From Ophthalmolycus amberensis (taxonomy: Eukaryota; Chordata; Actinopteri; Perciformes; Zoarcidae): 64,000 bases of DNA. Shown piece after piece: positions 13,307-36,174 of this stretch (within the stretch, counting starts at the first letter, position 1; the number at the start of each line of letters is the position of its first letter). Made by a program: the position numbers and the translations under genes. The stretch is from contig JAFEUB010001804.1 of assembly GCA_024529925.1 (NCBI GenBank), forward strand, positions 1,339,001-1,403,000, written 5' to 3'. The notes under the pieces were generated by a model that was not told the origin of the DNA, ran no database searches, and saw only the letters and a program-made list of their open reading frames with translations.

Positions 13307-14795
13307 AGGGTTGGCAACGCTCGGCTGGGTTTTTCAGTTGGATCGTTGATAAAATCGAGCTTACTCTTGCTAATTTGGCAGAATAAATAAGTGTTTAATG
13401 AATAAATTAAAGTGCAAAAGTGCTCTGTTTTTACAACATGAATCAATAGTTGAGTCCAGTCTACCTGGCTGCTGAAAGACCTCCTCCATCAACACAAAAC
13501 ACTGAGAAGTCAAGTGACTTCTCCTCACTTGCTGCTGTCAGACTGCCGTTGGTTTCCAAACACATTAGTTTCTGTAGCCGCCATGAGACCAATTCACACG
13601 TAATTGGAAAGCGAATGTATTTCACTGCATTATATCCTATACCAGTGGTGGGGTTATTGCTGGGCTGCACTAACAGAAGTGAACACAGGTCTCCTTTCTA
13701 CCAATGAGACCTGGTTTTAGGGTGAAATGAGAGGGTTAGGTTTGATTTTGGGTAAAGGTTAAGATAAGGCATGGCGCTCTGATGGTCGGGGTGATGTCAA
13801 TGCTGCAATGACCCGCTGAGCCACAGCCGCCCCTATAAGAGTCCTTATTGGTCACAGCAGAAGTACAATGTTCTGTGTTAGTAAAGTTCCATCTTCATAC
13901 ACAGTTTGTGGGTGCAACATTATCGCAAACAGAATAATCTAGATACCAAACAAACCTTTGGGCCTGCGGGGATGGAAGAAGGCAGCGGCCGTCTCATAGT
14001 CACATCATGTCCAACAGACTTCACATTTCCTCCCGGCATGAAATCCGCCTCTGTAAACATTGAACATGTTTACTGTATTCACGTCCATTAAAGATTTGAT
14101 TGCTTTTTCTTACAGATTGTCTCAAAGTCAGAGATGGAACAAGAAAATACATATCACAGATCTCATTTGTTTCCTCCTGACAATCCAATTTACACAAAGG
14201 CATTCTTTCATTCATTGTCTGTCAGCAGGACACGGCTTTGAATGTATTCCCATGAAATTCTGTGGTGAGATATATACTTTAGGTCGAAAAACAAAAGATT
14301 AGATTAGATTAGATTTTGGGGAAGAATTAGATAAGTGTGGAATGGGTGCATTATTTTGACGTAAAATGTATCCGTCCTCTACGTTTTGGAGGAACCTTTA
14401 TTATTTATGATGTATTTTTCTGTATCTTCTCTCACGGATATATGTTGCACAGCAGCTTGGAGCTCAATTCTTCAAATACTAAACAAGTCCACTGGATGTA
14501 TCTGATGGCTCTGGCCCACCCCAGCACATCTCAACTCCCAGGTCTGAGCCTCCCGGGCACATAAACAAACCCTTCACAATTTACACTCGGCAATGCCCTG
14601 ACCCTGCATTGCTTACTCTATCCAGCCAGCATCTGCTGCTCCGTGAGTCAGCTTCCTATCAGCCGCCGCGGCCCGAGTCACTCTGGCATCCAGGAAAGAG
14701 TGTTAGGCAGAGATCCCCCCACCGTGAGCTTAGCAAGAACTGCTGATCTCATCCCGCTACGCTTTTGTTTCCAGTAACAGTCGAGATAGTGTGTT
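13307..14795. other. Intergenic with degraded repeat sequence
   Basis: 13705-13835 looks like old repeat DNA. Its end, read on the minus strand (13833 to 13801), gives GGGGCGGCTGTGGCTCAGCG, resembling a SINE A-box region without a B box. (AGATT)4 lies at 14296-14315. No gene was recognised. Confidence 0.5.
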
Positions 14796-14799
14796 TCAG

Positions 14800-16506
<1,707 letters not shown>

Positions 16507-16680
16507 AAGGGGACATATCGTGCTCATGTTCAGGTTCGTAACTGTATTTTGAGTGTCTACTACAACACGTCTACATGGTTTAATGTTCACATCCTACTGT
16601 CTGAATATACCTCTACTCGCCCTAGTCTTAGCGTCTGTCTCTTTAAGCCCAATCCTTAAAAAAGGCCTTACACCCTGAAC
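16507..16680 (+). mobile_element. Teleost interspersed repeat, unclassified
   Basis: The segment AAAGGGGACATATCGTGCTC ... GTCTGAATATACCTCTACTCG ... GCGTCTGTCTCTTTAAGCCC matches, from memory, a dispersed sequence seen many times in percomorph fish genomes. The family is unknown to me. It is diverged and non-coding. Confidence 0.5.
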
Positions 16681-19600
16681 TCTCAGGGACTAAACTGAGG
16701 TCACCTGGTAAATGGTTGAGTGTGAGAGGCTGCAAGGGCTTGAACTTGAACTGAACGGGACAGCACTTTGCTGCGACGTATCACGTTATCGTGACGTCTT
16801 TGTTTTTACCCTGATTTGAACGTCTTCCAGGCTCTTGCCTCACGAGGCCAGAGGAAATTGTCAAATAATCGAGTTACTTGTTTTTTGTCAAAACGGCTTC
16901 AGTAACAAAATGATAAAATGTTTGATGAATACATCTGTGTAATAAAGTCTCTGCTTGTATTCCTTGTTGTGTTTTTATGTACCATCTTTATTAATCCTTA
17001 ATGTTTCTGTGTGCATGTATTATTACAGGCTGAACACCCATTTGCTGTCATCTTTGTTTACTTTTTTTACGTCTTTAGCTTCCAGCTTGTTTAACGTCAT
17101 AACACGATGCATTGTGGGTCATTCTTTGAGACAAAGTCTGCAGAAATGCGGATTTACGTAAAAATGTTCATAAAGGGCTCATAACTGGCTGCGAGAGAGT
17201 CCTCAAACACTCGACGCTTTGACAGTGGGACAGCCCGAAACCCTCACGGACTTTTGTCCGTTAATTTGTTAGCGTGTATTTTGGCATTGGTCCATATTCT
17301 CTAAATACTCAGAGTATATATTCTATTGAGCCTGCATGTGACATAGGAAGGGAAGCTACATCTGAATGTTTTCTGATCTGGGCAGCACGACGCAAAACGG
17401 ACTGTCGTCTTATTTCACCATCCGTGGGTTGGTAGGCATTCCAGATACCCAAATGTGTTTGAGTTTTTCAGAAGTCCCCCTTAAATTACCCAGCAAATGA
17501 TGTTTTCTGGGTAATTTAACAATACTGTAGGTTCAGCATTGTTAAATGACTCGACTAGAATCACAGCTTTGGCAAATTCTGAATGCTTTACTGCTGAGAG
17601 TGCAATTAATTTTAAACTTGTTGCTTTAATGTTTCGTAACAAAGTACTTGATATAGCCGTTGACTTATTCATGTAAAAAATGAATTGTACACATGCTTGT
17701 ACCGCCAACAAAACAGATATTTTACAACACATTTTGTAGTGATGATTAAACCGTTCCAGTTTCATGTCCATCCAAAAGCTTGGAAATTGGAACTGAAATT
17801 GCATATATCAGACACTTTAACACCTTATAGGCATGTAGATGAGTGTATATAAAGGTTCTGGGTGGAAAATAGAGACAGAGTGCATATAAGAAAAAGATAA
17901 CCAAAGCAAAGATGTGCAGTTTAACAAACGAGCAAGTGAAATGGAACCCATTAAAAAAAAAAAAAAACTGCTGAAGGATATCCAATGTGTGCCTGAATGG
18001 TGCAAAGTAGGGATGCAACATGAAACCGAGGTTTCTCTGGGTGCTGTTTCTGGGTGATCAGTGGACTGAAATCCTTTATCATTATAGAGCCATTTAGCTC
18101 TGTGGCTCCTCACAATCTCCCAGCATTCAACAGCGATGTAAAACACCAGCGGCAGAGCCAGTCTGGGTCACTGAGTCTCTTTTCGAGCGCCGTACAGTCA
18201 CTGTAAGCATGATACCGGAGAGATACCAACAGTGAGTCCCCCATCGGCCCGCCTTGGCAGGAAACAAGTCCCCGAAGCCTCGTGCTCCTCGCCGGGCCTT
18301 AGACATGTGTAATTAGGCATAAAATACAGCTGTGTTGGAGGGCGGGGTGGGACCGGGCCGCTGGAACACCGAGGGGAGCCGGGAGCTCAGGGCCGTCGAG
18401 CCTTGAGCTGCCAGTGCACAGAGACAATTAGGTCCAAATGAAAAATTGATTTCCACTCATACTGAATGGATGTTAAAACAAAGCACGTAATAAATACCAT
18501 CTGGTGACAGGCGGGAGTGCCGGCCACAGCAGACGAAGCCCCTTGTTAGCCTCGGGAGCGCCAGCGTATCGATCGCTCGTGGTGACAAAGGCGACTCTAA
18601 ACGGGGCCTAGAAGATATATAATTCAATAAACATATCAGGAGGCCTGAGATTGGTACGTGGCAACATGTGCATACCTTTGAAACGCTGCTGTCGGTTGGC
18701 CCGTTCGTAGCCCGCCGACCATTAATGAAGTGAACATGAGGCTCGCATGGATCAAAATATTGAGTTATGCACCAAGGTCTGTGTTGTTTGAGGCCGGATC
18801 ACACGTATGAAGTTGTGCCGAAACCCATTCAGCAGCATTTAAGAGTGCTCGTTCTCGGATTATACCCCACAAGGCAAGACACTGAAGGTAAACAGGGTAT
18901 AAAAACAAACGTATAGTTGTCACCATGAAACTTCCCCAGTTGATTAATTACATTAAGGTTTTTTATATTACAAGTTTTCTGATATTGAGTGTTCAGATTC
19001 ACAAACTAAGCATTATCTCATGGTAACTTTTGGTGAATTTAGGCAAAATCTAGAGCAGACAAAGTACAACAAACACCCAAATGTATATTTTGGATATTTT
19101 TATTTGCACTCGTCTGAAAGAAGACACTTTATGGAGACAACATTTTGTCTCTTATATTTCCCCTTCGGTAGCTTTAATTAAGGAATGAAAATGATTTCCG
19201 TTCCCGTGTCTTGCAGTGTCACAAGTACATTGTGTATGAACTTCATCCAGCTCCTCATTGAAGATATATATTTACATTTAGTGAAACATTAATGGATGCA
19301 CCATTTTATACATATTCTCTAATAAACAGCTTTCTATTTTTTGTATATCTGGAACATTTGCAGTCATTTAAAACCTGAACTACATTTTGGCCCAAACCTT
19401 AACCGCACGGAGGTTTCCATGTCAATATTGCAGGAATAAATCATTAAAAAAAAGTAGTATAAAGAGCTAGTGCTTAGAAATCACTTATTTATTCTTTGGA
19501 AGATGAAATATTTTGGATGAATAAAAAAGGGAGGAAAATTCAATGTGATGTAAAAAGCCGTGTTGCCGAAGCAGTTCATCACCTGACATTTCTCTGTGTT

Positions 19601-21452
19601 TCATTCCTCACATCAAAAAGCTCCTCGTCTTTGTGGCAACGCTGTGTTGTCGCACTGAACATTGAAGAGGGTCCTCTTTCTAAGACTCCATCCTCCGCTG
19701 AATCCGAGGAGGGATTTCTCCCTTGAAGCGATGCAGAAGAGTCTGATAGCATCACTAATCTCAGAGGGCTTTATGCACTTCCTATACCTCAGTAAATCAG
19801 GACTGAGCATAGATCTTCGAGAGAGCAAGAGAGCGAGAGAGACAGACACACACAAATGGGCATGGTAGAGATATAAAGGAGAGACAATGAGACGATGAAA
19901 CACAAACTACAAAATGGGTGAATGTGTATTTTCTAAAATGTTGGCACAATCGCGTTTACGGCCAAGTTTGAGGCAAAGCATCTAAAAAGCCTGCGAGACA
20001 ACCGGAGAGACAAACAGAGAAAGAAGCTGCTTTAGGATCACTGTGAAACATTTATCATCATGTCACCTCTATGCAAGTGAGTGTGGAAATCACGGAGACA
20101 TTAGTTGAGTGCAGTCACTGGCACAATAACAAGCTACGCAGATAAACAAAATAGAAAGACAACAAAACAATAAAGAGATGAAAGATGAGATGAAAATCCC
20201 AAAAGTCTCACAACTAGCAGAGAACACAAAGCATTATATTTGCAGCACATATTCGCGTCTAATTAAATACTTTTGTTTCTTTACTTTAATCTGCTCCACA
20301 GTGCAACTACACACTTAATCACATTTTAAAGGAGACCCTTTCATCAAAGCCTTTGAAGGTGTGTCCATTTTTTGTTTGTTGGATTTGGAGTTTTGTTTTT
20401 CATGCATTAATATTTGTAAAGCAAAACAGCCCAAAACTGTTTTAAACATGTATTTGAGACAGGAAATAAAACAAAGGAATCCATTATGTGTGTGTTTACT
20501 GACATGCAGCATCAATAAGATCCAAAGAGCAGAGCACTTTCTCCAGCTGCTGTCTGACGGGAGCGGAGTGAGAGAAGCAGGAGAAGCAAGAAACAGGAAG
20601 GAAGCAATTGCCAAGCGCTGTTGCAACCAACTTTTTAAAAAAAGCATGCAGTCAAGACGTTCTCCTTACTTCCTGGAACTGGAGTGGAAATGCAAACGCA
20701 TGCACAAACTCAGGTCACTAGCACACGAGGAAGAGACAAGCGTTGTGGCTAAAACCAGAATTCAACCATCTGCATCTTTTTAACTCAATTCAGTGAGTTT
20801 AGATGCCTTCTAGCTGGCAAAAAACAGGAGAAATGCCTGTGAACATCCTTCACATATAAGACAATTTCTTACAGCTTGTAGACTTGCAAGTTTTAAAATG
20901 TTACCTTTTTTCAACCAGCAACTAAATAATTGCACATCGTAGTGATGGATTATACTCAGAAATAAGACGGTATCAAAGGTCAAATGTAACGGCTCATTAA
21001 ATCTCTTTTAAAAGCAGCAGACAGTTAAATTGTTCCATTTGTGATTGTGCGTCATCCAGTGGAACTGAAGAAGAAGCTCGTGATTCCAGGAAAAGGAGAG
21101 ACGAGACACAAAAAATGCATTGATATCATTTAATATCTGTGACGTTTCTAAACTTAGAGGATAACTGTGCTGCCGTTGTCGGTGCGTCGTGTTGCAGTGA
21201 GCCGCTGCAGATTCCACCGATTGTTTAAATTAGAGGCACCTGACTCGATGCTCTGGTGGGATGTTTAGGGTGCGTTTACGGCCCAGTAAATCAGATCGGC
21301 TCTCTGCCTCCCAACATATTGCTTCATGGGTATTTATTGGAATACACATTTTATTAATCCATCCAGGAGGAATGTGGGTGTAGTCGGCTGGAGGATGACA
21401 TCAACTTAACCTCCCTGCATCACCCTGACTTTATGGAAAACACAACTCTTCC
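16681..21452. other. Intergenic, no gene recognised
   Basis: Contains a perfect 13-bp inverted repeat at 17481-17519, a poly(A) run near 17952-17966 and a repeat-free mixed GC/AT block at 18170-18790 that is a regulatory candidate. Open frames up to 140 codons (20361-20783) show no domain. Confidence 0.6.
17481..17519. repeat. Perfect 13-bp inverted repeat, 13-nt spacer
   Basis: TTAAATTACCCAG (17481-17493) and its exact complement CTGGGTAATTTAA (17507-17519). Confidence 0.95.
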
Positions 21453-22570
21453 CACCTCTCTAGACCGAGTATTCTCCCTCAACAGGCTCTAGATCACCTC
21501 TCTAGACCGAGTATTCTCCCTCAACAGGCTCTGGATCACCTCTCTAGACCGAGTATTCTCCCTCAACAGGCTCTGGATCACCTCTCTAGACCGAGTATTC
21601 TCCCTCAACAGGCTCTGGATCACCTCTCTAGACCGAGTATTCTCCCTCAACAGGCTCTGGATCACCTCTCTAGACCGAGTATTCTCCCTCAACAGGCTCT
21701 AGATCACCTCTCTAGACCCAGTATTCTCCCTCAACAGGCTCTGGATCACCTCTAGACCCAGTATTCTCCCTCAACAGGCTCTAGATCACCTCTCTAGACC
21801 CAGTATTCTCCCTCAACAGGCTCTAGATCACCTCTCTAGACCAAGTATTCTACCTCAACAGTCTCTAGATCACCTCTCTAGACCCAGTATTCTCCCTCAA
21901 CAGGCTCTGGATCACCTCTCTAGACCCAGTATTCTCCCTCAACAGGCTCTAGATCACCTCTCTAGACCCAGTATTCTCCCTCAACAGGCTCTGGATCACC
22001 TCTAGACCCAGTATTCTCCCTCAACAGGCTCTAGATCACCTCTCTAGACCAAGTATTCTCCCTCAACAGTCTCTAGATCACCTCTAGACCCAGTATTCTC
22101 CCTCAACAGGCTCAGGATCACCTCTCTAGACCCAGTATTCTCCCTCAACAGGCTCTAGATCACCTCTCTAGACCGAGTATTCTCCCTCAACAGGCTCTGG
22201 ATCACCTCTCTAGACCCAGTATTCTCCCTCAACAGGCTCTGGATCACCTCTAGACCCAGTATTCTCCCTCAACAGGCTCTAGATCACCTCTAGACCCAGT
22301 ATTCTCCCTCAACAGTCTCTAGATCACCTCTCTAGACCCAGTATTCTCCTTCAACAGTCTCTAGATCACCTCTAGACCCAGTATTCTCCCTCAACAGTCT
22401 CTAGATCACCTCTCTAGACCCAGTATTCTCCTTCAACAGTCTCTAGATCACCTCTAGACCCAGTATTCTCCCTCAACAGTCTCTAGATCACCTCTCTAGA
22501 CCCAGTATTCTCCTTCAACAGTCTCTAGATCACCTCTAGACCCAGTATTCTCCCTCAACAGGCTCTAGAT
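21453..22570. repeat. 27-unit minisatellite, 42/40-bp units
   Basis: Nineteen 42-bp and eight 40-bp units account exactly for 1,118 bp. The consensus unit begins CACCTCTCTAGACC, continues (G/C/A)AGTATTCTCCCTCAACAG and ends (G/T)CTCT(A/G)GAT; the 40-bp form lacks one CT. The first six units carry CCGAG; later ones are mostly CCCAG with occasional CCAAG. Because 42 is divisible by three, the minus strand is open across the first units (a 14-residue repeat), but this is not a gene. Confidence 0.98.
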
Positions 22571-25553
22571 CACCCGATTCTTTGAGACTTGCTTGATTTT
22601 AGTTTGCTGCTCAAGTGAAACCTGCAGGTGCAATGCTTCGCTTGCATTGAATGTGAATGGGGAGGAGTTGTGAGTCCAAAAAGCTGCAGATGATTTGGAT
22701 GACCTAACGACTAAGGGGCTGCAGCTGTGAGCCGGTGGGTGGAGTTCAACACATGGGTGAAGGCTCCTGGAGTGGAGACCCTGGAGCACAATGAAGAAGG
22801 CTTATGAGAGGCAGAGATGTTTGAGCAGGTTTCAGTTCGCTTTGCGACAATTATCTCAGAAGCTCTTCGTTGTGGGAAAGCAGGAGAAGCACAGACACAA
22901 AATAATACACACTTGTGTCCATCAGGTGGGAGGAGCTCCAGTAAATCAGAGCTGATGATTAACACAAGTCCACCTAGAGTGCTGAGGTACCTTTGTTCCT
23001 ACTTTAGATATGTGCATGCATGGATTTATCATGTTTTCCTTTTTTTTGTGCATCTGAAACTTTAACAAATATGTTAACGTTTTACAAGCAAATTGCTTGC
23101 TGCAGTTTTTCTTTCTCTTTATGCAATGAGAACCTGTTTCTTATTGATACCCCGCCAGTCCTGAGCTCACTTCTTCCAGTGTGTCGTAGCACTTTTCAAG
23201 AAGATGTTTCTGATTAAAGTTAGGCATGACTTGCTGGCTGCATCAGCTTCAAAACATCCTTACAGAAAGGGTTGTGACATGTTTTTCTACTTTCTCCTCT
23301 AAAACTGGTTCTTACCCATTTTGAGGCTCCCCACACCAATTTTTAAAACCAATTCTGATAAATGTTTGTCTAAATAAAACTGCAACCCACAAACACTGCA
23401 CTTGTTCTTCCTCTTTCTACACATGCACAAAAATACACTCGGGGACCCAAAACCTGCTTTTACTGCTGCTAATTGCACTACTTTTACATTTATTAACACT
23501 ATTGTTTTTGTTTTATTAATATCATTGCACTGCATGTTTACTTATTTGTTTTTATGTTTTGTACCTTGCGTCTTGTTCTGAACCTGTTTTTGTATCTTGT
23601 TTCATTCCAGTTTGTTTTCCACCGGGGACCATGGAGACACAACGTTGTTCATGTACTGCTCTGTATATAGAAGGATAACAATGAAGTCTCTTATATGTCA
23701 TCTCATGGGAAGACAAGTCCTGCGATGAACCTGCATGAGAGATCATTCATTAATGAGCTGTGGAAGGGGGAAGGGGGGGGGCGGGGCAGAGTTCCCAGCA
23801 TCTACGTAGGAAGCCAGAAATGCCCTCGGGACTACATGACAGTGATACTGAGTATAGGATAACATGACTGACAGACAGAACCAAGGGGCATGATGGGAGA
23901 AATGTTTGCATGTACATACAGGAGGGAAAAACCCAAAATGTTTAGTTGTGAAGCTTATTATTAGCCTTTTGTATCGGTATAAGACACTACGTATGCTTTT
24001 TGTGTGCTAAATTAAGCTGCAACTGTAAAATACCTGTTTTATGAATTTAGCGTAAATCCTTTATCTGCTCAGTGTGTTTTTAGTTCCCCTTTTCATATGT
24101 TCTGGTGCATTATGAATGTCACTTTTGGTCCTGGGATCTGAAGGATAAATCTAATTGCTACCCAGTGACAGTAATTTCAAGCAAAGATGTGACAGCATGC
24201 TGAATCATCCTGTTGTTGCCAAGAGGAAACTCCTGCATGTGGCCATTTGAGTGAAATCCCATCCAGGTTGCGTTCGCTCTTCTGCGAGGTGCCAGGAAAT
24301 TACAAAACACAAGGGTGCTCTTGCCGCATGTTAATTACAGTATGGTTGCTGCGGCATCATGGGAAAAACAACACGCAGGACAATTGCGTCCCATTACGGC
24401 TGCAGTGAGATGTGTTTGAACTTGTTGTTTTGGCACCCGCAGGGGGGGGGAGTGTTGGATTCTTGATCAAATCTGACTCGGATCATGTGAGGTATTCACA
24501 GAGGATCCTAAGAAATAGGTTATTTATTTAAAGCTCTGTTTTTTCCGTTGTGTTTTTCTTACTGCTGTTCCAGAGATTGAACGGAGAACTGATCACCAGA
24601 AGTGATGTTGTTGTTGTGGGAGGGCCGTCACAAGCACCAATAGTTTCACCGCAGTGATGTATCCCTTCTTTGGAAGTTAGCTCGCTGCCATGAAAGTCAG
24701 TCCAAGTAATTGCAGATATTGGATGTGACCAAAAGAGGAGTGATACACCCGGGGCGATATTTGTACATCGTTCAATCCTGAGCCAGAAATCAATTGAAAG
24801 CAGTTCTGCTGTGCATCCTAACGGAAAACCCGTAAACAGCTCGTGTCCACACACACGGCCACTAAGAGATGTTAGTTCTCATAAGAAGTGGTCATAAATA
24901 CAGAGACCACTGCACTGATCGAGGAGGATGTTTATGGAGGCTGAATATCAACTACTTGGATACGGTACATGATCACCTTTTTCTTGTTTTTGCTTTCAGA
25001 TCTTTAATGCCTCATTTCATTTAAAAACTGCTAGGTCTAAACTTCTGTGCCTACATCTTCTACCAAATTCTAAAATCTACAAAAGTATGTTTTTGTAGAA
25101 AGATAAGACCATTCTGGGGAAACCCGGTATGTCTACCACACTGTTTTTTTTGTGATACTACCATTAGTGGTATTCCAAAGTTGGGAATGTATTTGAAATC
25201 TCCCCAGCGTGGCTAGTCTGGTGGTAGAAGTCTAAGTCTCTGCCCACATCCCTGATTTTTTGGACTGATTCAAATACGCCTCGTGATAATAACTCCCTGA
25301 CGGCCAGATGGAAAAACAACCCAATCAGAGTTTAAGTAGGTGGGATTAGGAATGGTGTTACCATCCAGGGCAAAACTGGGGATAAATTACATTAATGCAG
25401 CTATGAAAGTTATCTTAAATCCACAGACATAGCAATGTGTGCAACTGGTAATGAAGTCAAATGTAATGTAAATTCAGGGTGGCATTCATTTAATTGAAAT
25501 CTCTCTGATTACACTTCCACAGGTTTTTCCTCAGGTCAGATGAAATATATCTA
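22571..25553. other. Intergenic, no gene recognised
   Basis: Unremarkable sequence with a G run near 24442-24450. A stretch at 24980-25260 has the look of old interspersed repeat (short inverted pieces such as taccattagtggta), unclassified. No domain-bearing frame was seen. Confidence 0.55.
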
Positions 25554-26682
25554 GGCAAGGCAAGGCAAGGCAAGTTTATTTGTATAGCACATTTCAACAA
25601 CAAGGTAATTCAAAGTGCTTCACATAAAACCATTAAAAGCATCAAAACATAAGGCAAAAGAAAAGGAGATTTAAAAACAATTAAAGAAACAGTGTAAGAA
25701 ATAAAATTCAGTAGTAAAATGCAGAAATGCAGGAAATTGATTAATATATTAATTGAATGTGGTTCAATTAAAGGCAGCAGCAAACAGAAAGGTCTTCAAT
25801 CTTGATTTAAATGAGCTGAGGGTCTCAGCAGACCTGCAGCTTTCTGGGACTTTGTTCCAGATATGTGGAGCAGAAAAACTGAACGCTGCTTCTCCATGTT
25901 TAGTTCTGACTCTGGGAACAGAAAGTAGACCGGTCCCAGACGACCTGAGGGGTCGGGATGGTTCATAAGGTAGCAGCAGATCGGAGATGTATTTTGGTCC
26001 CAAACCATTCAGTGCTTTGTAAACCAACAGCAGGATTTTAAAGTCAATTCTTTGTTGGACAGGAAGCCAGTGCAAAGACCTCAGAACTGGAGTGATGTGA
26101 TCCACCCTCCTGGTCTTAGTGAGGACTCGAGCTGCAGCGTTCTGAATCAGCTGCAGCTTTCTGACGGACTTTTTACAGAGACCTGTAAACACACCGTTAC
26201 AGTAGTCCAGTCTGCTGAAGATAAATGCGTGGACAAGTTTTTCCAAATCCTGTTGAGACATAAGTCCTCTAATCCTTGATATATTCTTCAGGTGATAATA
26301 GGCTGATTTTGTAATTGTCTTGATATGGCTGTTCAGGTTGAGGTCTGAATCCATAACTACACCTAGATTTCTGGCTTGGTTTGTGGGTTTTAACATCAGT
26401 GACTGAAGCTGAGCGGTGATTTTCAATTGTTCGTCCTTGGTACCAAAAACAATTACTTCTGTTTTATCTTTGTTTAATTGAAGAAAATTCTGGCACATCC
26501 AGTTGTTGATTTGTTCAATGCAGTTACCCAGCCCTTGTATGGGATTATAGTCCCCTGGTGACATAGTTATGTAGATTTGTGTGTCGTCTGCATAATTATG
26601 ATAACACACTTTGTTGTTTTCCATAATCTGAGCTAGTGGAAGCATGTAGATGTTGAACAGAAGAGGCCCCAGTATTCTAAAG
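25554..26682 (-). mobile_element. 5'-truncated non-LTR retrotransposon (L2/CR1/Rex1 group)
   Basis: The minus strand encodes the C-terminal part of a LINE reverse transcriptase, running from about 26682 down to 25764. It starts at ILGPLLFNIYM, has the catalytic YADD at 26594-26583, then the conserved block around LHWLPVQQRIDFKILLLVYK and a C-terminal KSRLKTFLF before the stop. About 200 bp of 3' UTR follows and ends in TTGCC tandem repeats (25554-25573). The frame is intact over about 300 codons, but the endonuclease and N-terminal RT are absent, so it is a dead 5'-truncated copy. Residues before ILGPLL come from flanking sequence. Exact clade not resolved. Confidence 0.9.
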
Positions 26683-26689
26683 AAAGAGC

Positions 26690-27345
26690 AAGGACTCTGT
26701 CTGTCCGTGTGCATGTCATTCGCATTTCTCAACCACCGTTAATCCCATCTACTTCACACGTGGCAGATGTATTACTGGGGTCCCAAGGGAGTCCTGTGTC
26801 AGATTTGGTCATATGGTGGCGCTATAACAAACTTTACGTTTTAGTCTGTAATGTTTGAACCATAATGCCCAGAAACAAAGTTTCCTGGATTCTGAGGTCT
26901 AGAGGAATCTATTCATATAAGCCACACCCCTTACGTCAAGATCGATATTCCACCATTTTGAATTGTGTCCAAAGCTGGTTTTTTTTTTTTACTTCTTCAA
27001 ACAGTTTAAGCAATTGTTTTTTTGATGTTCAAAACAGGTTTGCTATAGCTGGCCCCCGACTTTGCTAAAATTGACAAAAACAGAAAAAGAATACCATATC
27101 TCCTGAACGCGTTGTGCTTTGCAACAACATTTGGTGGACATGTAGCGATATGGCCACCCATTGGCCAAATGGCACGTTTCGCCATTTCACCATTGTAGCA
27201 GCATCAGCTTTCAATGAATCAAGAAGTCTCTGTCTCACTGTTTGTCATTAGCATATCACGAGAACTCTCCGTCTGATCTACTTAACACTTGGCAGGTGTA
27301 TAGCTGCGGACCCAAAGATATGCGACATGTTAAATATTGATCAAC
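26690..27345. repeat. Two diverged direct copies of an unclassified interspersed repeat
   Basis: The segment starting CTCTGTCTGTCCGTGTGC at about 26696 recurs, diverged, at about 27228 (CTCTGTCTCACTGTTTGTC). Shared landmarks include CATCTACTTCACACGTGGCA against GATCTACTTAACACTTGGCA, each followed by CCCAA. The first copy continues with GGTCATATGGTGGCGCTATA and beyond. No coding potential was seen. Confidence 0.65.
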
Positions 27346-27456
27346 TTTGCCCTTTTGGGCTCTGCGTACTGAGTCAAACATCTTGTCCGCAGCAGAGCCT
27401 CAGCTCATTGACTGCAGTTCATTTTTTGCTTCTGGATACGAGATACACTAATGTTA

Positions 27457-27560
27457 CAAGGCAAGGCAAGTTCATTTGTATAGCACATTTCAACAACAAG
27501 GTAATTCAAAGTGCTTCACATAAAACATAAAAGCATCAAAAGAAAACGAGATTTACAACC
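27457..27560 (-). mobile_element. 3' end of the same LINE family (solo fragment)
   Basis: The sequence from CAAGGCAAGGCAAGTTCATT through GCACATTTCAACAACAAGG and TCAAAGTGCTTCACATAAAA is nearly identical to the terminal 100 bp of the LINE ending at 25554, in the same orientation. It is a heavily 5'-truncated insertion. Confidence 0.88.

Positions 27561-36089
<8,529 letters not shown>

Positions 36090-36172
<83 letters not shown>
36090..36172. repeat. (TG)n microsatellite
   Basis: TG array of about 83 bp, ending before AGATGGCC. Confidence 0.97.

Positions 36173-36174
<2 letters not shown>

Noticed and set aside
13801..13833. tRNA gene on the minus strand
   Set aside because: Only an A-box-like GGCTCAGCGGG is present, with no B box or cloverleaf; at most a decayed SINE head.
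21453..22570. CRISPR-like array
   Set aside because: The units are contiguous near-identical repeats without unique spacers, in a vertebrate genome; it is a minisatellite. The repetitive minus-strand frame is a consequence of the 42-bp period.
25764..26732. Functional host gene of 322 codons
   Set aside because: It is the C-terminal part of a LINE reverse transcriptase with a YADD motif, lacking the N-terminal half; its first ~20 residues are flanking DNA.
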